Origin: an uncultured Brachyspira sp.
Lineage (GTDB): Bacteria > Spirochaetota > Brachyspiria > Brachyspirales > Brachyspiraceae
Assembly: GCF_949287625.1 (NCBI RefSeq)
Contig: NZ_CASEGO010000123.1
Location: forward strand, 1 to 7,976
Direction: 5' to 3'
DNA length: 7,976 nucleotides
In this document: positions 7,639 through 7,976 of the stretch, piece after piece
How positions within the stretch are numbered: position 1 is the stretch's first letter
Layout: each line of letters opens with the position of its first letter
The notes under the pieces: generated by a model
Told to the model about the DNA's origin: nothing
The model's input: only the letters and a program-made list of their open reading frames with translations
Databases searched by the model: none
Program-made: the position numbers and the translations under genes

Positions 7639-7667
7639 TATATACCTAAACAACTATAGTTTGTCAA
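7639..7667 (-). promoter_or_regulatory. Promoter-like repeat, copy 1 (minus strand)
   Basis: Read on the minus strand this is TTGACA (7667-7662), a 17-base spacer, and TATATA (7644-7639). The initiation point would be near 7632, immediately before the remnant reading frame. The 29 bases match those at 7906-7934 at all but one position (7654), including the whole spacer apart from that base. Conservation therefore extends beyond the two promoter boxes. Confidence 0.7.
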
Positions 7668-7766
7668 ATTTTAATTGTTTATAAATGTAATTATAATTTA
7701 TTTATAATATAATATATTTTTATCAATCAACAAAATATGTTTTAGATGTATAGTAAATTATTTATT

Positions 7767-7775
7767 TGGTATAAT
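7767..7775 (+). promoter_or_regulatory. Extended -10 promoter ahead of the GC-rich island
   Basis: TGGTATAAT combines a perfect TATAAT (7770-7775) with the TG dinucleotide of an extended -10 box. The region 17 bases upstream (TGTATA, 7747-7752) is a poor -35 box, but extended -10 promoters can work without one. Initiation near 7782 would make the GC-rich island the first transcribed sequence. Confidence 0.45.
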
Positions 7776-7782
7776 AATATGT

Positions 7783-7882
7783 AATCAGCTGCACGTATCG
7801 TTGACATTTGATAAGAATAAACAATACTGTGCGGGAAGGTGCATGCGAAACGTCCCGAACGAAGATGAGGGAGAGCTCTCGG
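7783..7882. other. GC-rich island of foreign composition
   Basis: The core at 7829-7882 has by my count 33 G or C in 54 bases, while the flanks are mostly A and T. It contains the 10-base palindrome GAGAGCTCTC (7871-7880). It also has alternative pairings, CGGGA (7832-7836) with TCCCG (7853-7857), or TCCC (7853-7856) with GGGA (7869-7872), which are mutually exclusive because they share the middle segment. On the + strand one frame is open from 7708 to a TAG at 7903-7905, giving coding-like residues with a CxxxC pair and GC-rich codons such as CTG, TCG, CGA, CCG and CTC, which are rare or absent in the genes here. I cannot assign it to a known RNA or protein family. It may be a structured RNA or a fragment of acquired DNA. 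Confidence 0.5.
7801..7828 (+). promoter_or_regulatory. Second candidate promoter inside the GC-rich island
   Basis: A perfect TTGACA (7801-7806) is followed after 16 bases by AATACT (7823-7828), which matches four of six -10 positions. Initiation would fall near 7835, at the start of the most GC-rich part. The -35 match is exact; the -10 match is weak. Confidence 0.3.
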
Positions 7883-7905
7883 TTGACAAACTTAAAAATT
7901 TTTAG
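7843..7905 (+). CDS. Possible 20-residue leader-like peptide
   Basis: An ATG at 7843 follows GGGAAGG (7833-7839) at a short distance and opens a 20-codon frame ending in TAG. The product is acidic in the middle (NEDEGE) with a Lys-containing end. Codons include CGA, CCG, CTC and TCG, unlike the neighbouring genes. The stop lies just before the shared TATATA box at 7906. It could be a small peptide gene, the tail of a longer broken frame that is open from 7708, or chance within GC-rich DNA. Confidence 0.22.
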   Translation: MRNVPNEDEGELSVDKLKNF

Positions 7906-7911
7906 TATATA
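7883..7911 (+). promoter_or_regulatory. + strand promoter sharing its -10 box with the opposing promoter
   Basis: TTGACA (7883-7888), a 17-base spacer and TATATA (7906-7911) make a good + strand promoter whose initiation would be near 7918. The TATATA box is its own reverse complement and is also the -10 box of the minus-strand promoter whose -35 box lies at 7929-7934. No clear gene starts downstream within the remaining bases of the window. Confidence 0.5.
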
Positions 7912-7934
7912 CCTAAACAAATATAGTTTGTCAA
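7906..7934 (-). promoter_or_regulatory. Promoter-like repeat, copy 2 (minus strand)
   Basis: On the minus strand this reads TTGACA (7934-7929), a 17-base spacer and TATATA (7911-7906). It is identical to copy 1 at 28 of 29 positions; the difference is at 7921. Transcription from it would enter the GC-rich island in the antisense direction. Its TTGACAAAC end forms an inverted repeat with the same nine bases on the + strand at 7883-7891. Confidence 0.7.
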
Positions 7935-7976
7935 TTTTCAAACAGATGAAAATTCTCTGCTAATGCTATTGATAGT

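Larger units (their letters stand above)
7404..7976. other. Gene-poor right end with regulatory and remnant sequence
   Basis: No intact gene is visible in this 573-base stretch. From left to right it holds a bidirectional terminator (7430-7456), a start-less minus-strand coding remnant (7483-7623), a promoter-like repeat (7639-7667), featureless AT-rich sequence (7668-7766), an extended -10 box (7767-7775), a GC-rich island (7783-7882), and a pair of facing promoters (7883-7934) that includes the second repeat copy. The last 40 bases are open in two minus-strand frames ending in TGA at 7940-7938 or 7933-7931, so the end of a further minus-strand gene may begin there. That is too short to call. 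Confidence 0.6.

Noticed and set aside
7829..7882. GC-rich core as SRP RNA, 5S rRNA, tRNA or the 5' end of a group II intron
   Set aside because: Short resemblances exist (GGGAAGG; GUCCCGAAC; an initial GUGCG), but the surrounding conserved parts of each family are missing and nothing of intron length or a reverse transcriptase follows within the window.
7934..7976. C-terminal end of a minus-strand gene at the right edge
   Set aside because: Two frames are open for 12 to 14 codons to a TGA, but the length is too short to choose between them or to exclude chance.
1..7976. CRISPR array, tRNA genes or insertion sequence with transposase
   Set aside because: I saw no regularly spaced repeats, no tRNA cloverleaf with the usual T-loop, and no transposase-like reading frame on either strand.

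Overview
The window is very AT-rich and contains four complete protein-coding genes, all on the + strand, followed by about 570 bases at the right end without an intact gene. The base composition, AGA/AAA/ATA/TTA-heavy codon use, SD-led starts, TTGACA/TATAAT-type promoters and the large TPR protein fit a low-GC host. A Brachyspira-like spirochaete is my best guess, but it is an inference from style and is not proven by any marker gene here.

Left part (1-3550). The left edge may hold the first 22 codons of a minus-strand gene, diverging from the first + strand gene. That gene (202-1365) encodes a very acidic 387-residue protein that I do not recognise. It is followed by a 696-residue protein built almost entirely of tetratricopeptide repeats (1460-3550). 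A small GC-richer hairpin sits between them.

Middle part (3551-7403). A consensus promoter with a 17-base spacer is followed by a long hairpin in the presumed mRNA leader. Next comes a two-part gene: an N-terminal Obg-family ribosome-assembly GTPase joined in frame to a complete COG0731-type radical SAM domain with a C-terminal winged-helix-like region. Forty-five bases later is a signal-less gamma-glutamyltransferase-family protein, probably on the same transcript. The Obg/radical-SAM fusion is the most unusual coding feature of the window.

Right part (7404-7976). This stretch holds a bidirectional terminator and a start-less 46-codon minus-strand frame that looks like the 3' remnant of a gene. 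It also holds two copies of a 29-base repeat (28 of 29 bases identical), each forming a minus-strand promoter (TTGACA, 17 bases, TATATA). Between the repeats lies a roughly 100-base segment that is far richer in GC than its surroundings. It is preceded by an extended -10 promoter and could be a structured RNA or a piece of imported coding sequence. The second repeat faces a + strand promoter that shares its palindromic -10 box. The right part therefore looks like a rearranged or mobile-DNA-scarred interval with several active-looking promoters and no intact gene.
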